This document shows positions 1 through 8,412 of a stretch of 51,212 nt of DNA, piece by piece. Both the position numbers and the translations under genes were made by a program. The notes beneath the pieces are model-generated. The model saw only the letters and a program-made list of their open reading frames with translations. It ran no database searches and had not been told where the DNA came from. Source of the stretch: Polyangiaceae bacterium (GTDB taxonomy: Bacteria > Myxococcota > Polyangia > Polyangiales > Polyangiaceae); assembly GCA_025936205.1 (NCBI GenBank), contig JAICTU010000003.1, positions 1-51,212 on the forward strand, given 5' to 3'. The stretch's first letter is position 1, and every line of letters starts with the position of its first letter.

Positions 1-1066
1 CGAAGAGCTCGTTGATCGCCTCCTCTTGCTGGTCGAGCGACGGGCGCGGGCCCATCAGGAACTCGCTCACCGAGCTGCGGCCTGCGCGCAGCTCGCGCGC
101 CGCGTCGCGCAGGCCTTCGATGTAGCGCACTTCGCGCTCCAGCTCGCCGAGTACCTCCGAGGCCATTTCGGCGCCGCTCGCGGCGCGCCGCCCGCGCGGC
201 CAGGAGATGCCCGGCAGGGACTGCTTGAGCGCTTTCAGGCGCGCGGTGAGCGCGCGCAGCTGGCGGCGCAGCTCGCCGTTGTGCGCGAACAGGCGAGCGC
301 TGCGGCCCTCCAGCTCGTCTTCGTCGCTGGTGGCGCCCTGTGCCAGCCAGGTGCGTTCGAGCTCCACCAGCTTGGCCAGATCTTCATTCGCATAGGCCTG
401 CGTGACCTCCTTCATGAGCGCGGTGAGGCGCGCCACCTCGCTCGCGTCCTGCGCCTTGTCGGGGTGCAACGCCAGCGCCAGCTTGCGATACAGCGCCCGC
501 AGCGATTCGCTGTTCTTCTGACTGGGCTTGCTCGCGGAGGCATGCTCGGCCGCATCCGCCTCCCCCGCCCAACCCGGGTCGAAGGGCGGCGCCTCTCGCT
601 CCCTCTCCTCGTCCTCCGGGGAGTCATCGGGCGCGGCATCGGGCCGCGGCAAGCTCGAGATCACTTGCCCGTGGAAACGGCGCAGCGCCGCGCGGTCGCT
701 GCGGCTCAGCCGGCTGCCGGCAGCCAGCAGCTGATCGAAGATCTGGTGGATCTCGCGCAGGATCTCGGTCGCCTGAGCGCGCAGCGCGGCGCTGCGCGTC
801 GCCAGCTCGTCGTGGGCGTCCCGCACCGTGTGCTCGGTCACTTCGCAGCTGCGCTTCTTTTTCTCGATCTCGCGCAGCAGGCGCTCGTTCTCTTTCTCCA
901 GCGCCTCGAGCTTCACGCGCGCGGGAGACTTGCGCAGCACGAGGCCGGTGGAGGGCTCGAACGCAGCCCCGGGCTGCAAATTGGCTGCCACCCGACCCCG
1001 AGCTGGCGCTCGCGCGGGTGGAACGGGTGCTGCTGGCGGCCGGCGCCGCTGGCTGGAGGATGGCAT
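1..1066 (-). CDS. J-domain / coiled-coil protein (3' end off window)
   Basis: The minus strand is open from an ATG at 1066 to the left edge, giving 355 visible residues. Residues about 50-110 are a charged heptad-rich coiled coil (KLEALEKENERLLREIEKKK). An acidic linker follows, then a J-domain-like segment with the HPDK signature at residues 201-204 inside YRKLALALHPDKAQD, and a second helical stretch. The HPD motif is what J-proteins use to stimulate Hsp70 (DnaK) ATPase, so a specialised co-chaperone role is likely; the rest of the architecture is unlike DnaJ (no Gly/Phe or zinc domain seen). The N-terminus is Arg/Pro-rich, and no better in-frame start occurs before the upstream stop near 1220. 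The long plus-strand ORF opposite is a shadow. Confidence 0.75.
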   Translation of the reverse strand, partial: MPSSSQRRRPPAAPVPPARAPARGRVAANLQPGAAFEPSTGLVLRKSPARVKLEALEKENERLLREIEKKKRSCEVTEHTVRDAHDELATRSAALRAQATEILREIHQIFDQLLAAGSRLSRSDRAALRRFHGQVISSLPRPDAAPDDSPEDEEREREAPPFDPGWAGEADAAEHASASKPSQKNSESLRALYRKLALALHPDKAQDASEVARLTALMKEVTQAYANEDLAKLVELERTWLAQGATSDEDELEGRSARLFAHNGELRRQLRALTARLKALKQSLPGISWPRGRRAASGAEMASEVLGELEREVRYIEGLRDAARELRAGRSSVSEFLMGPRPSLDQQEEAINELF

Positions 1067-1151
1067 CGGAGGGACTCTGGGCGCCCAGCGGGCGTGGCGC
1101 AAGCCCTCCCGAACAGGCGTCTCGCGGGCCTGCGCGCGGCCGGCACGGGGC

Positions 1152-1478
1152 TCAGGCTGCGCTGCGGGGTGGCCCTGCCGGACCGCGCTCCGGATCAAAG
1201 GCCATCAGCTGCAGGTTGATCACGGCTGCCACTTCCTCGGGCTGCGACGCCGCCACGATCGAGCGGATCTCCCGGAAGGCCATGCGCAGCTTCTCACGGA
1301 TCAGCTCCCGATCGGCACGTGAGACCGAGACGACATTATACGCAAACAGCTCGCCGGGTGCGGGTGCCGGCAAGCGCCCGCCAGCGACGGTACACCAATG
1401 CTGCTTCAACCGATGCAACGCCGCGGAGCCGCCCCGCGTGTCGACGGTGCTGGGGGCGCGCACCACATAGCGGCCCGC
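1152..1478 (-). pseudogene. C-terminal remnant of a DUF4423/TIGR02147-type regulator
   Basis: Reading on the minus strand, about 108 codons ending at 1152 match what I know of the C-terminal half of the TIGR02147/DUF4423 family, common in Fibrobacteres and myxobacteria: RYVV.APSTVDTR, then FAYNVVSVSRADRELI and FREIRSIVAASQPEEVAAV. The family normally starts with a helix-turn-helix and continues through a GW(L/I)A..LG....EE..CL.AL segment before this point. Upstream in the same frame (1479-1874) the codons are open but the protein is not family-like, so the N-terminal half is gone or rearranged. The missing middle segment appears on the opposite strand at 1489. Family assignment is from memory of the pattern. 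Confidence 0.55.
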
Positions 1479-1488
1479 GTCGAGCGCC

Positions 1489-1581
1489 CGACACCCTGCG
1501 GGCTGGATCGCGGCGGTCCTGGGCATGGCACCGGAGGAAGAGCAGCGCTGTCTCCAGGCCTTGTCGGAAGTCGGTACGCTC
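1489..1581 (+). pseudogene. Inverted middle segment of the DUF4423-type gene
   Basis: On the plus strand, codons from 1489 read RHPAGWIAAVLGMAPEEEQR and then CLQALSEVGT. This is the piece expected just before the RYVV segment in an intact DUF4423-type protein, but it lies in opposite orientation, with the flip point between 1478 and 1489. A stop (TAG 1468-1470) lies just upstream in this frame, so it cannot be a stand-alone gene start. The simplest reading is a small inversion that destroyed the gene. Chance similarity cannot be excluded without a search. Confidence 0.45.
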
Positions 1582-2101
1582 GCGAGTTCATCGCAAGCGT
1601 CCGCGATGGGGCGTTGGTCTTCGTGGCGGACCCGGCCTCGCGATGGCCCTCGGCGGTGTATCAACCCACCTCCCTCCCGGTGCGAGTGATTCCTCCCGAA
1701 TACGCAGACGACGAGCGCGCAGGCAGCGCCGCCTGCGGGCGCCCCGAGCACGACCTCGTCCCCTCGCGCGCCGAAACGGCACCACCCGGTGCATTGGTTT
1801 CGCCCGGCACATTGGCTTCGCTCAGCGAATTTGCGCCGCTCCTGAGTGGAGACTTCGTGCTCTGCGAGGGTCACCTGGAGGGGAGGTTGCGCAGCTGCAC
1901 TTCGAGCCGGGACTGGTCGAGCTGCGTCGGAGCGACGGTAGCGTGCTCCAGCGCCAAGCGTATGATCCGCTGAACGGGCTCGTTTTCGAATCGAGCGCTT
2001 GGTGGCTCGCCATGCCGCGCCAGCCGTTGAAGCTCTGGGTCACAGAGAGCAGCCTGCTCGATGACGCCTGGACCAGCGCGGTGTTCTCGGCCGTGCCCTG
2101 A
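1582..2101 (+). pseudogene. Unrecognised plus-strand coding remnant, possibly frameshifted near 1885
   Basis: Two plus-strand frames look protein-like in succession: one around 1585-1885 (RDGALVFVADPASRWPSAVY, later SGDFVLCEGHLEG) and a second from about 1885 to the stop at 2101 (EVAQLHFEPGLVELRRSDGS, later LNGLVFESSAWWLAM). The change of frame falls at a G-rich stretch near 1880-1890. No good start codon is evident and I recognise no family. It may be a frameshifted gene fragment. The following 2102-2388 shows nothing I can support except the Shine-Dalgarno of the next gene. Confidence 0.3.
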
Positions 2102-2388
2102 CCTGCCAGCGCAGCCAACGCGCCGCGTCTCGAAAAGCGCCCCCAGGGCAACCGACCACATGTGACGAAACCGCGAGCGATCGCTGGCTCGTCCAGTGGG
2201 CGCCCGCGGGACCGGAGCCGGTGCCGGGAGCGCTAACCAGGCGAATGCAGTGCATTGAATCCGCAGGCGCGCAACACCGCGCTGCAGCCAGCTCGTTTGG
2301 CACGCGCGTTGAATAGTCTTGTCCTGTCAGCTCGCCGGCGTGTTGCACGATGCCGCGCAGCGCCCGGTCAGCACAAGGAGGAATCTAC

Positions 2389-3033
2389 ATGCGACAAGTT
2401 TGCCCCAACCTCTCGAGCATCGGCTTTTGCATGGCGCTGGCGGTGGGCTCGATCGCCGTCGTCTCGACACCTGCCTCGGCCGCGGAAGATCGCGTTCAGA
2501 CCAATGCCAGTGGCCAGGAGTTGAGCCAGGCGAGCACGTCGATCGTGCAACGCGCGCTCGCCCGGCATGGCGAGTATCACGGCAAGATCGATGGCGTATG
2601 GGGGAAAGGAACCGAGGACGCGCTGCGCCAGTTCCAGAAGAATAACAAGCTGGACGTGACCGGCAAGGTCGACGAACCGACCGCCAACAAGCTGGACGTG
2701 AAGCTCGCCGAGCTGGAGCCCGGCGACCGCCCCAACAAGGCGACCGCTGCCAACGCTCCCGCGACAGCGACGGATGACGCTCGTACCGGCGTGCAGCTGA
2801 CGGCCCTCACGAAGGATCAGGCCAAGCAGATGCAGCAGCGCTTGCAGCTGCTCGGCTACTACAAGGGCCCCATCGACGGCGACGTGGGCCAGGGCACGCG
2901 CACGGCTCTACGCAACTTCTTCCAGCACCAGGCGGACCTGGCCTCGAAGGGCACCGTGAGCAACGCTGCCATCGGTCTGTTCGGCACCGAGCCGAGTCAG
3001 ATCCAGACGGTGAGCGGCTCCGACAAGCGCTGA
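2389..3033 (+). CDS. Secreted protein with two peptidoglycan-binding (PG_binding_1) domains
   Basis: The ATG at 2389 is chosen because AAGGAGG lies at 2375-2381, eight bases upstream; the longer reading from 2350 would skip this site. The 214-residue product has a signal peptide (FCMALAVGSIAVVSTPASA, cleavage after about residue 34). A first PG_binding_1 repeat follows (IVQRALARHGEYHGKIDGVW, then GTEDALRQFQK), an Ala/Thr/Asp linker, and a second repeat (MQQRLQLLGYYKGPIDGDVG, then GTRTALRNFF). These three-helix domains bind cell-wall peptidoglycan; there is no catalytic domain, so it is a wall-binding adaptor or structural protein in the periplasm. It stands alone, convergent with the ABC permease genes. 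Confidence 0.85.
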   Translation: MRQVCPNLSSIGFCMALAVGSIAVVSTPASAAEDRVQTNASGQELSQASTSIVQRALARHGEYHGKIDGVWGKGTEDALRQFQKNNKLDVTGKVDEPTANKLDVKLAELEPGDRPNKATAANAPATATDDARTGVQLTALTKDQAKQMQQRLQLLGYYKGPIDGDVGQGTRTALRNFFQHQADLASKGTVSNAAIGLFGTEPSQIQTVSGSDKR

Positions 3034-3099
3034 TACAGCAGAATCAGGGCAGCGGGCGCTGTGCCGAAACGCACGGCGCCAAGCCCGCTGTCCCGCCTC

Positions 3100-4272
3100 C
3101 TACGCGCGCATTGCCTGCACCGGGCTGATGCGCGCGGCGCGCAGCGCCGGGAGCAGCCCGCCGAGGCCCCCCACAACGGTGCCCGCAGCGACGGCGATGA
3201 CGAGGTCACGCAACGTCGGCGTGAAGCGGAACGCCAGCTCCTGCCCTGTCGCGAAGTTGATGCAGTGGAAGTCGAGCAGCGGCGTGATCAGGGACAGCAG
3301 CGCCCCGCACAGCGCGCCGCCCAGGCCGAGCGCCACCGATTCGACCACGAAGGCGGTCAGGATCTGTAGCCGCCCGAAGCCGAGCGCGCGCAGCACGCCG
3401 ATCTCGCGGCTGCGCTGCGCCACGGAGGCGTGCATGGTGATCATGGCGCCCAGCACCGCCCCGATGGAGAAGATCAAGGTCTCCACGATACCCAGGATGC
3501 TGATCACGTCCGGCAGACCTTGCGAGATTTTCTTGTAGTAGGCGCTCTCGCTGGCCACGCTGAGGCCCGTCTGCTTGTCGGCGGTGAGCGGCTCGGAGAA
3601 GGTGTCGAGCTTGCTCGGCGACTCGAGCTGCGCGGTGATGGACGAGATATTCGCTTCCAGAGAGAAGGCGCTGCGCACCGTCTCCTGATCCACCCAGATC
3701 TCCGACTCGTACGTGGAACCGCCGCTCTCCATCACACCCACCACCGTGGGCTTGCGCGACGGGCTGAGCTCGACCTGCTCTCCAATGCGCAAGCCGGGAT
3801 AACGCCCGACCAGCGCCTTGCCGACCAGCGCCTCCTCGGTGCCGGAGCGGATGGGCCGCCCCTCGACGATGTGCACCTCCGGCCGGAGCTGAAACACATT
3901 GCCGCTCACCCCACGCACCTGTAGCGTGGAGATGCGGGTTTTGTCGCTGAGGCTCGGCAGCATCATCTGCACCACCGATTCGCTCGTGATCAGAGCCTGA
4001 CCTTCGGCGTCTCGCTTCACGCCGGGCGCGGCCGCCACCAGCCCCACCACCGAGTGGTCGATGCGCGATTGCCCCTCCGCCCAGGCGTCATGCTCCATCA
4101 CCAGCGCCTGGTCCGGGCTGCCGGAGCTGGTGACGGTCTCGCGCATCCCCGACGCCAGCATGCGCGAAGCCGCCAGCACGAACACCACGAGGGCGATGCC
4201 GCCCGTGGTCGCCGCCGTCGTGGTGCGCCGCACCCAGAGGCTGCGTAGATTGTATCTCCAGAGCGCGAGCAT
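3100..4272 (-). CDS. ABC transporter permease, FtsX/MacB type (second of pair)
   Basis: The 390-residue protein starts with a basic stretch and a membrane segment (TTAATTGGIALVVFVLAASRM), carries a ~200-residue periplasmic MacB_PCD-like domain, and ends with the FtsX domain of three membrane segments, including ISILGIVETLIFSIGAVLGA, and the conserved loop QRSREIGVLRALGFGRLQIL. The tail LRAARISPVQAMRA is the classic family end. It lies 21 bases downstream of a sister permease, so the two probably form a heterodimeric transporter of the LolCDE/MacB class that moves lipoproteins, peptides or lipids. No ATPase gene is adjacent in this window, which is unusual for the class. Confidence 0.85.
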   Translation of the reverse strand: MLALWRYNLRSLWVRRTTTAATTGGIALVVFVLAASRMLASGMRETVTSSGSPDQALVMEHDAWAEGQSRIDHSVVGLVAAAPGVKRDAEGQALITSESVVQMMLPSLSDKTRISTLQVRGVSGNVFQLRPEVHIVEGRPIRSGTEEALVGKALVGRYPGLRIGEQVELSPSRKPTVVGVMESGGSTYESEIWVDQETVRSAFSLEANISSITAQLESPSKLDTFSEPLTADKQTGLSVASESAYYKKISQGLPDVISILGIVETLIFSIGAVLGAMITMHASVAQRSREIGVLRALGFGRLQILTAFVVESVALGLGGALCGALLSLITPLLDFHCINFATGQELAFRFTPTLRDLVIAVAAGTVVGGLGGLLPALRAARISPVQAMRA

Positions 4273-4293
4273 GCTGTCCTCCTCGAGCCTGCT

Positions 4294-5454
4294 TCAGCCG
4301 ATCTTGCGCAGCGCGTCCGTGACGCGCAGCTGCCCCACCCGCAACATCGGCACCAACCCCGAGAGCAAGGACAGCGCCGCGCCGAGCGTCAACGCCAGCC
4401 AGGCCACCCGCCGCGGAATCACGATCGGCGGGAAGTTCATCGCCTCCTGCAGCACGCGGCTGACCACGCTCTCGAACAGTGGATAAGAGATGGCGAGCCC
4501 GATGCCCGCTCCCAGCACGCCGAGCAGCGCCGCTTCCCCCAGGACCAGCGCGCACAACGAGCGGGCGCCGAAGCCGATGGCCCGCATCACTCCGTACTCG
4601 TGCGTGCGCTCGCGCACGTTCATGGCCACGGTGTTGCCGACGATCGACATCACCACGCCCAGGATCAGATAGCTGACCACGTCCAGCGCGGTGAGGATGG
4701 CCTGGAAGCTACCCAGGTTGGCCTGCGCCAGCACGCGGTCCTCCAGGCTCAGCGTCGCGAACGGCGTGGCCTCGAACGCCGCGTCGATCTCGTGCGCGAT
4801 GCGGCCGCCCTGATTGGGCTCGACGACCTCGGACGAGATGAAGGCCACCTTGTCCTGCTCCTCGCGCGGCAACCCGCGGTTGAAGAAATCGTAATGCACC
4901 CACACCGAGCGCTGCCCAAAGCCCTCCCGCACTGAATGATAGATACCGGAGATGGTGAGCTCCCAGGTGCCAGGGAACTGCCGGCTCTCGAAGATCACCC
5001 GATCGCCGAGCTTCCAGCCGAACTCTTGGGCGAGGATGTCGCTGACGAAGGCGCCGCGCTCGTCGGCGATAAAGGCCTGCCTCTGCTCCGGCGGCGCCAC
5101 CAGCTCGGTGTGCATGGCCATGCAGGGCGCCTCGTCCCAGGCGAAGGCCTGGAAGAACTTGCGGTCCTGGCCGGGTAATTTGAAGGCTGCCCAGCGGTTG
5201 GGACACGCGTGCCGCACCCCTGGCACCTCCCGGATCCGATCGGCGTAGGCCTTCGGCATCCAGCCCGTCCAGCCCAGCTTGGCCCGGGTGACCACGCGAT
5301 TGTTCGGCGTCTGGCGGATGTTCTCCTCCTGCGCTTCCACCAGCGCTCGCGGGAAGATGAACGCGGAGAGCATGATGGCGACGGTCAACACGGTCATGGC
5401 CGCCCGCAGGGGAGAGCGACGCAGGTTGCGCACCACGAGCTGGCTGAAACGCAC
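4294..5454 (-). CDS. ABC transporter permease, FtsX/MacB type (first of pair)
   Basis: I place the start at a GTG (5454-5452) because AGGAGG sits five bases upstream on the minus strand; an ATG at 5499 would put this Shine-Dalgarno inside the gene. The 386-residue product begins RFSQLVVRNLRRSPLRAAMT followed by a membrane segment, has a large extracytoplasmic domain, then the FtsX domain with NVRERTHEYGVMRAIGFGAR and three membrane helices, ending LRVTDALRKIG. It overlaps nothing upstream and leads a two-gene operon with the permease at 3100-4272. The two permeases share only family-level similarity, consistent with a heterodimer that needs an unlinked ATPase. Confidence 0.85.
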   Translation of the reverse strand: MRFSQLVVRNLRRSPLRAAMTVLTVAIMLSAFIFPRALVEAQEENIRQTPNNRVVTRAKLGWTGWMPKAYADRIREVPGVRHACPNRWAAFKLPGQDRKFFQAFAWDEAPCMAMHTELVAPPEQRQAFIADERGAFVSDILAQEFGWKLGDRVIFESRQFPGTWELTISGIYHSVREGFGQRSVWVHYDFFNRGLPREEQDKVAFISSEVVEPNQGGRIAHEIDAAFEATPFATLSLEDRVLAQANLGSFQAILTALDVVSYLILGVVMSIVGNTVAMNVRERTHEYGVMRAIGFGARSLCALVLGEAALLGVLGAGIGLAISYPLFESVVSRVLQEAMNFPPIVIPRRVAWLALTLGAALSLLSGLVPMLRVGQLRVTDALRKIG

Positions 5455-5596
5455 GGAGCCTCCTGGGGGACGTGAGGAGCTCCGAGGATAGCCCCGCAAA
5501 GCGAGCGGGCCAGCGCTTTCTTCGGGCGAGTGCCGGTGCCCTCACCGCTTTTGCTGATTCAGCATTTTCCGCGTCGAATTGCGGGAGCGCCGGACA

Positions 5597-7321
5597 TCAC
5601 TCGGCGGATGCCGGCGCGCTGTCGAAGTCGTCCACATAAACGACCCCCGCCGACTCTTGCCGCAAGCCGAAGCTGAAGGCGATCGTGTCCGGAGGCACGG
5701 CGGGCGTGGCAAACGGCAGGCGCACCCAGCTGCCCGGGGAGCGCGCGGTAAACGCGGGCCCCCCCACCCAGCGCTGCCACTGGTAGTCGGAGGTGAGCCG
5801 ATACGCGATCCAGCGCAGCGTGGGCAGCGGCGCCTGCGGGTCCGCCTGATAGTAAAGGGAGAGATTGTAGGTGGCGCCCTCCGTGGCGTAGACGGAGCAC
5901 TCCCCAAAGTCGCGCTGGACCAGGAGCTCGGCGGGCTGCGCGCCGTCCTCGGAGACTTCCAGCCGTTCGCTGAACGCGCCGGTGCGGGCGAGCGCGGAAC
6001 GGCTGAACGCGGCCGTTGCATCGTCTCCCGTCCGCTCCAGGCACTCCGTCTCACCGGTATCGATAGTGCGTTCCAGCGATGCATTGCGCAGGCCCGGAAC
6101 TTCCGGCGCGGGCGCCAGGGCACGGCCGCTGAGAGGGCCTCCGATGACGTCCCCGACCGTCGCCACCTGGATGCGGTAGCAGTCTTCACCAGCCGGGCAA
6201 CGCACGCCCGTCGCCAGACTCTCCGCCAGCCGATCCAGTTCGGCAAAGTCGAAGCAATAGCTGCCGGGGGCATCCGGCGCGGAGCAATCCTCGCGCAGAT
6301 GATGGAATACCAGCGGTAGCCAGCCGCCGCCGCAGCTCGCGGCATGATCGAGCCAACCGAGCAACGTGTCGGCGGTATCGAGCGGCAGCCGTTGATCGGC
6401 CCCGTCCGGGGGCTCGTTCACGGAGCGCGTGCTGCGCAGACGGAAGAGATCGTCGGGCGGCAACGTCTCCGACCCCGGGTCGCAGCTGTCGAGCTCGACG
6501 CCGTTCGTGTCCCGAGCGCTCTCGTAACCGGAGCCCCGAGCGATCTCCAGCACTGGCCTGCCCAGACTGCGATCGGAGTCGGCCTCCACGTGCCCGTAGG
6601 GATACGCAAACGATCGCGCCGCCAGCCCCAGGCGCACCAGCTGCGCGCGATCGGCCATGATCTCCCGGATCCGCTCCACTTCCGGCAACTCGGTGAGCGA
6701 CAGATGCCCGAGCGTGTGACCGCCGATGTCGTGCCCCCGCGCTTGCAGGCCGAGCGCGTCCGCGACGCTCATTGCGCCGGGAGCGCTGTCGGCGCTCGCC
6801 GCATGGAGCTGCGGGCTATTGACGTAGAACGTGCCGCGCAAGCCGTGCGCCTCCAGCAGAGCAGCCGCGTCGACTTGCGGTCGATAGCTATCGTCGAAGG
6901 TCAGCGACACCACGACGACGGGCGCACCGTCCAGTGGGTCTGGCGGGTCTGGTGCTGGCGGGGGGTCCGGCGGGTCCAGCGACGGTGCCGGGGGTGATGG
7001 AGCCTCTGCCGAACCTCCCGCATCCGGCTCACCGGCGCTTACCGGCTCAGTTGCGCTCGGGGCGCCGGCATCCGGCGCAGCCGCGGAGCTGACTGGCGCC
7101 ATGACGAGCGGTGGTGCGCTGAAGTCGAGGTCGCTCACGGGCGCTTCGGGCGAGCTCCCCGCGGAAGGCTCGGCCTCGACGGGCTCCAGCACCGCAACTG
7201 CTGGCGGGCTCAACGCCTCGGCGGTTGGAGCCCGCGGGCTCGCCATGGGTACAGCTCGGGTCGGCGTGGGATCCGTACCGCACGCCCAACACAATCCAGT
7301 ACAAATCAGCAGGCGCTTCAT
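5597..7321 (-). CDS. Exported polysaccharide deacetylase (NodB domain) with C-terminal beta domain
   Basis: Translation from the ATG at 7321 gives 574 residues: a short hydrophobic N-terminus with a cysteine (LLICTGLCWACG), which could be a non-canonical lipoprotein signal, then a ~110-residue Ala/Pro/Ser/Asp-rich linker, then a NodB homology domain. The NodB motifs are visible: TFDD (general base and metal Asp), GGHTLGHLSL (H-x3-H metal pair) and FAYPYGH. The last ~170 residues look like a carbohydrate-binding-type beta-sandwich (ASLERTIDTG ... VYVDDF). Such enzymes remove N- or O-acetyl groups from peptidoglycan, chitin or exopolysaccharide outside the cytoplasm. The similar CBM-like lipoprotein at 25990 suggests a shared surface-glycan theme, which is inference. 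Confidence 0.85.
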   Translation of the reverse strand: MKRLLICTGLCWACGTDPTPTRAVPMASPRAPTAEALSPPAVAVLEPVEAEPSAGSSPEAPVSDLDFSAPPLVMAPVSSAAAPDAGAPSATEPVSAGEPDAGGSAEAPSPPAPSLDPPDPPPAPDPPDPLDGAPVVVVSLTFDDSYRPQVDAAALLEAHGLRGTFYVNSPQLHAASADSAPGAMSVADALGLQARGHDIGGHTLGHLSLTELPEVERIREIMADRAQLVRLGLAARSFAYPYGHVEADSDRSLGRPVLEIARGSGYESARDTNGVELDSCDPGSETLPPDDLFRLRSTRSVNEPPDGADQRLPLDTADTLLGWLDHAASCGGGWLPLVFHHLREDCSAPDAPGSYCFDFAELDRLAESLATGVRCPAGEDCYRIQVATVGDVIGGPLSGRALAPAPEVPGLRNASLERTIDTGETECLERTGDDATAAFSRSALARTGAFSERLEVSEDGAQPAELLVQRDFGECSVYATEGATYNLSLYYQADPQAPLPTLRWIAYRLTSDYQWQRWVGGPAFTARSPGSWVRLPFATPAVPPDTIAFSFGLRQESAGVVYVDDFDSAPASAE

Positions 7322-7671
7322 GATGCGACGGGCTCCTCCCCCCACGAATCCCCAGCCGCAGCTGTACACTGCGGCAGCCACGCGACGCATTCACTAGGCG
7401 CACGGCCTCTGCACGGTGATGGCGACTCGAAAAGATTCCAAGCCGACCGTGCCGTCGCGCTCCTCACCTGACGCCGCCGTCCGCCTTGCATGAGTTGCAT
7501 GACGCCACCCGCGACGAAAGTCGCAGCGTGCCCGACGGCAGGTCCGTGGTTGTATAGGACGAATCGAGCGTCGGCGCAGGCACGCCGATTTGCGTTGACG
7601 CCGTTCTGGCGTGTGAGCGCCCGTCAATCCGCGAGTGCCCGATGAGAGCCCGCTGGTGCAGCTTCCTGTCG
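7322..7671. other. Intergenic stretch, no gene recognised
   Basis: Between the deacetylase start and the first copy of the inverted repeat I find only short overlapping shadow ORFs in several frames, with no family-like sequence, no convincing ribosome-binding site and no clear hairpin terminator. It presumably holds the deacetylase promoter. Confidence 0.4.
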
Positions 7672-8017
7672 TGCACATTGCGTTCGCAGGGCGACGGTCA
7701 GCTGTGTCGTCTTGGCGATCGAACGTGTCCCGGGGTGGCAACCAGAGGGCGCAAATTCATGGGTGTAGAATGAGTCATGATGACGTACTTCTCTGCTCTC
7801 GCGCAGCTCAGTGATGAAACCTTGCACGGCGAGGTCAAGCGGCTGGTAGGGCGTGCCAATACGCTCACGGCCGAGTTGCTCGCCCATCTGGGAGACACGC
7901 TCGCCGCCGAGCAAGACTTCGGGCGAGAGCGGATCCGAGAGCTGCAAAACCGCTGGAAAATGGATCGTGAAGGGCTCGCCCCTGCGCAGCATCCACCAGC
8001 ACCAGGATGAGCCCCAA
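7672..8017 (+). repeat. Long inverted repeat, copy 1
   Basis: This ~345 bp block recurs in reverse orientation at 13525-13876 with high identity by eye, starting at GTGCACATTGCGTT and ending at GGATGAGCCC. The similarity covers a short non-coding leader (less well conserved, with small indels) and the small ORF at 7780-8010. The two copies enclose 5.5 kb containing the heme oxygenase, KaiC-like and histidine kinase genes. Confidence 0.85.
7780..8010 (+). CDS. Small MTYFSAL-type protein, possible HNH-endonuclease N-terminal remnant (copy 1)
   Basis: The 76-residue ORF (one more Met lies directly upstream at 7777) reads MTYFSALAQLSDETLHGEVK, then RLVGRANTLTAELLAHLGDT. It has a near-twin on the opposite strand at 13532-13762. 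The helix pattern LSDETL..EVKRL..R....TAELLAHLGE resembles the first ~45 residues of the large HNH endonucleases common in myxobacteria, but the expected continuation and the C-terminal HNH motif are missing; the tail is charged then Pro-rich. It could be a truncated remnant carried by the repeat or a real small protein. Both copies keep the frame open, with mostly conservative changes. Confidence 0.5.
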   Translation: MTYFSALAQLSDETLHGEVKRLVGRANTLTAELLAHLGDTLAAEQDFGRERIRELQNRWKMDREGLAPAQHPPAPG

Positions 8018-8412
8018 GACGCCCCGGGCACGCCTTCGCGGCATCGAGTGCGCCAGTGGGCACAGACTGGCGTCGCGGGGTGACGTGTGGGCCGAGCCCT
8101 CGAAGAGCCGTTGCGCAGTAGCGCCGCGCCGGCGCGGTCAGTGACGAAGATTTCGCGCACCCTGGCTCATGGCTGGACGGTCACCCGCGCCGTGTTCTTC
8201 GGGTACGACGCTCGACTTCGGTCGGCTCCGCTTTCGAATGCCGCGATCGCACCCGCAGCTGTCGAGCGTCCACGTCGTTCGGGGACACCAGCTCCACCCC
8301 TGGCGGATGCCCGCGCGGCTCACGGGGCTCGTGAGCCCCTACTGCGACGCAAAGCATCGGGTACGCTGCAAATGGCCCTGCCCGCCGGCACGAACTCTGC
8401 ATAGACCCTGCC
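8018..8412. other. Intergenic stretch with one perfect hairpin
   Basis: No coding sequence is convincing here. A perfect 7-bp stem with a 2-base centre (GGGGCTC/GAGCCCC) occupies 8324-8339, about 75 bases before the heme oxygenase start; it is not followed by T residues, so it may be a leader structure or chance rather than a terminator. Confidence 0.35.

Noticed and set aside
26..1219. Long plus-strand open frame opposite the J-domain gene
   Set aside because: Composition is Arg/Ala/Leu/Gln-rich without family features, while the minus strand carries a clear HPDK motif and coiled coil.
8324..8339. GGGGCTC/GAGCCCC hairpin as a terminator
   Set aside because: No T tract follows and no plus-strand gene ends nearby; kept only as a note on the intergenic stretch.
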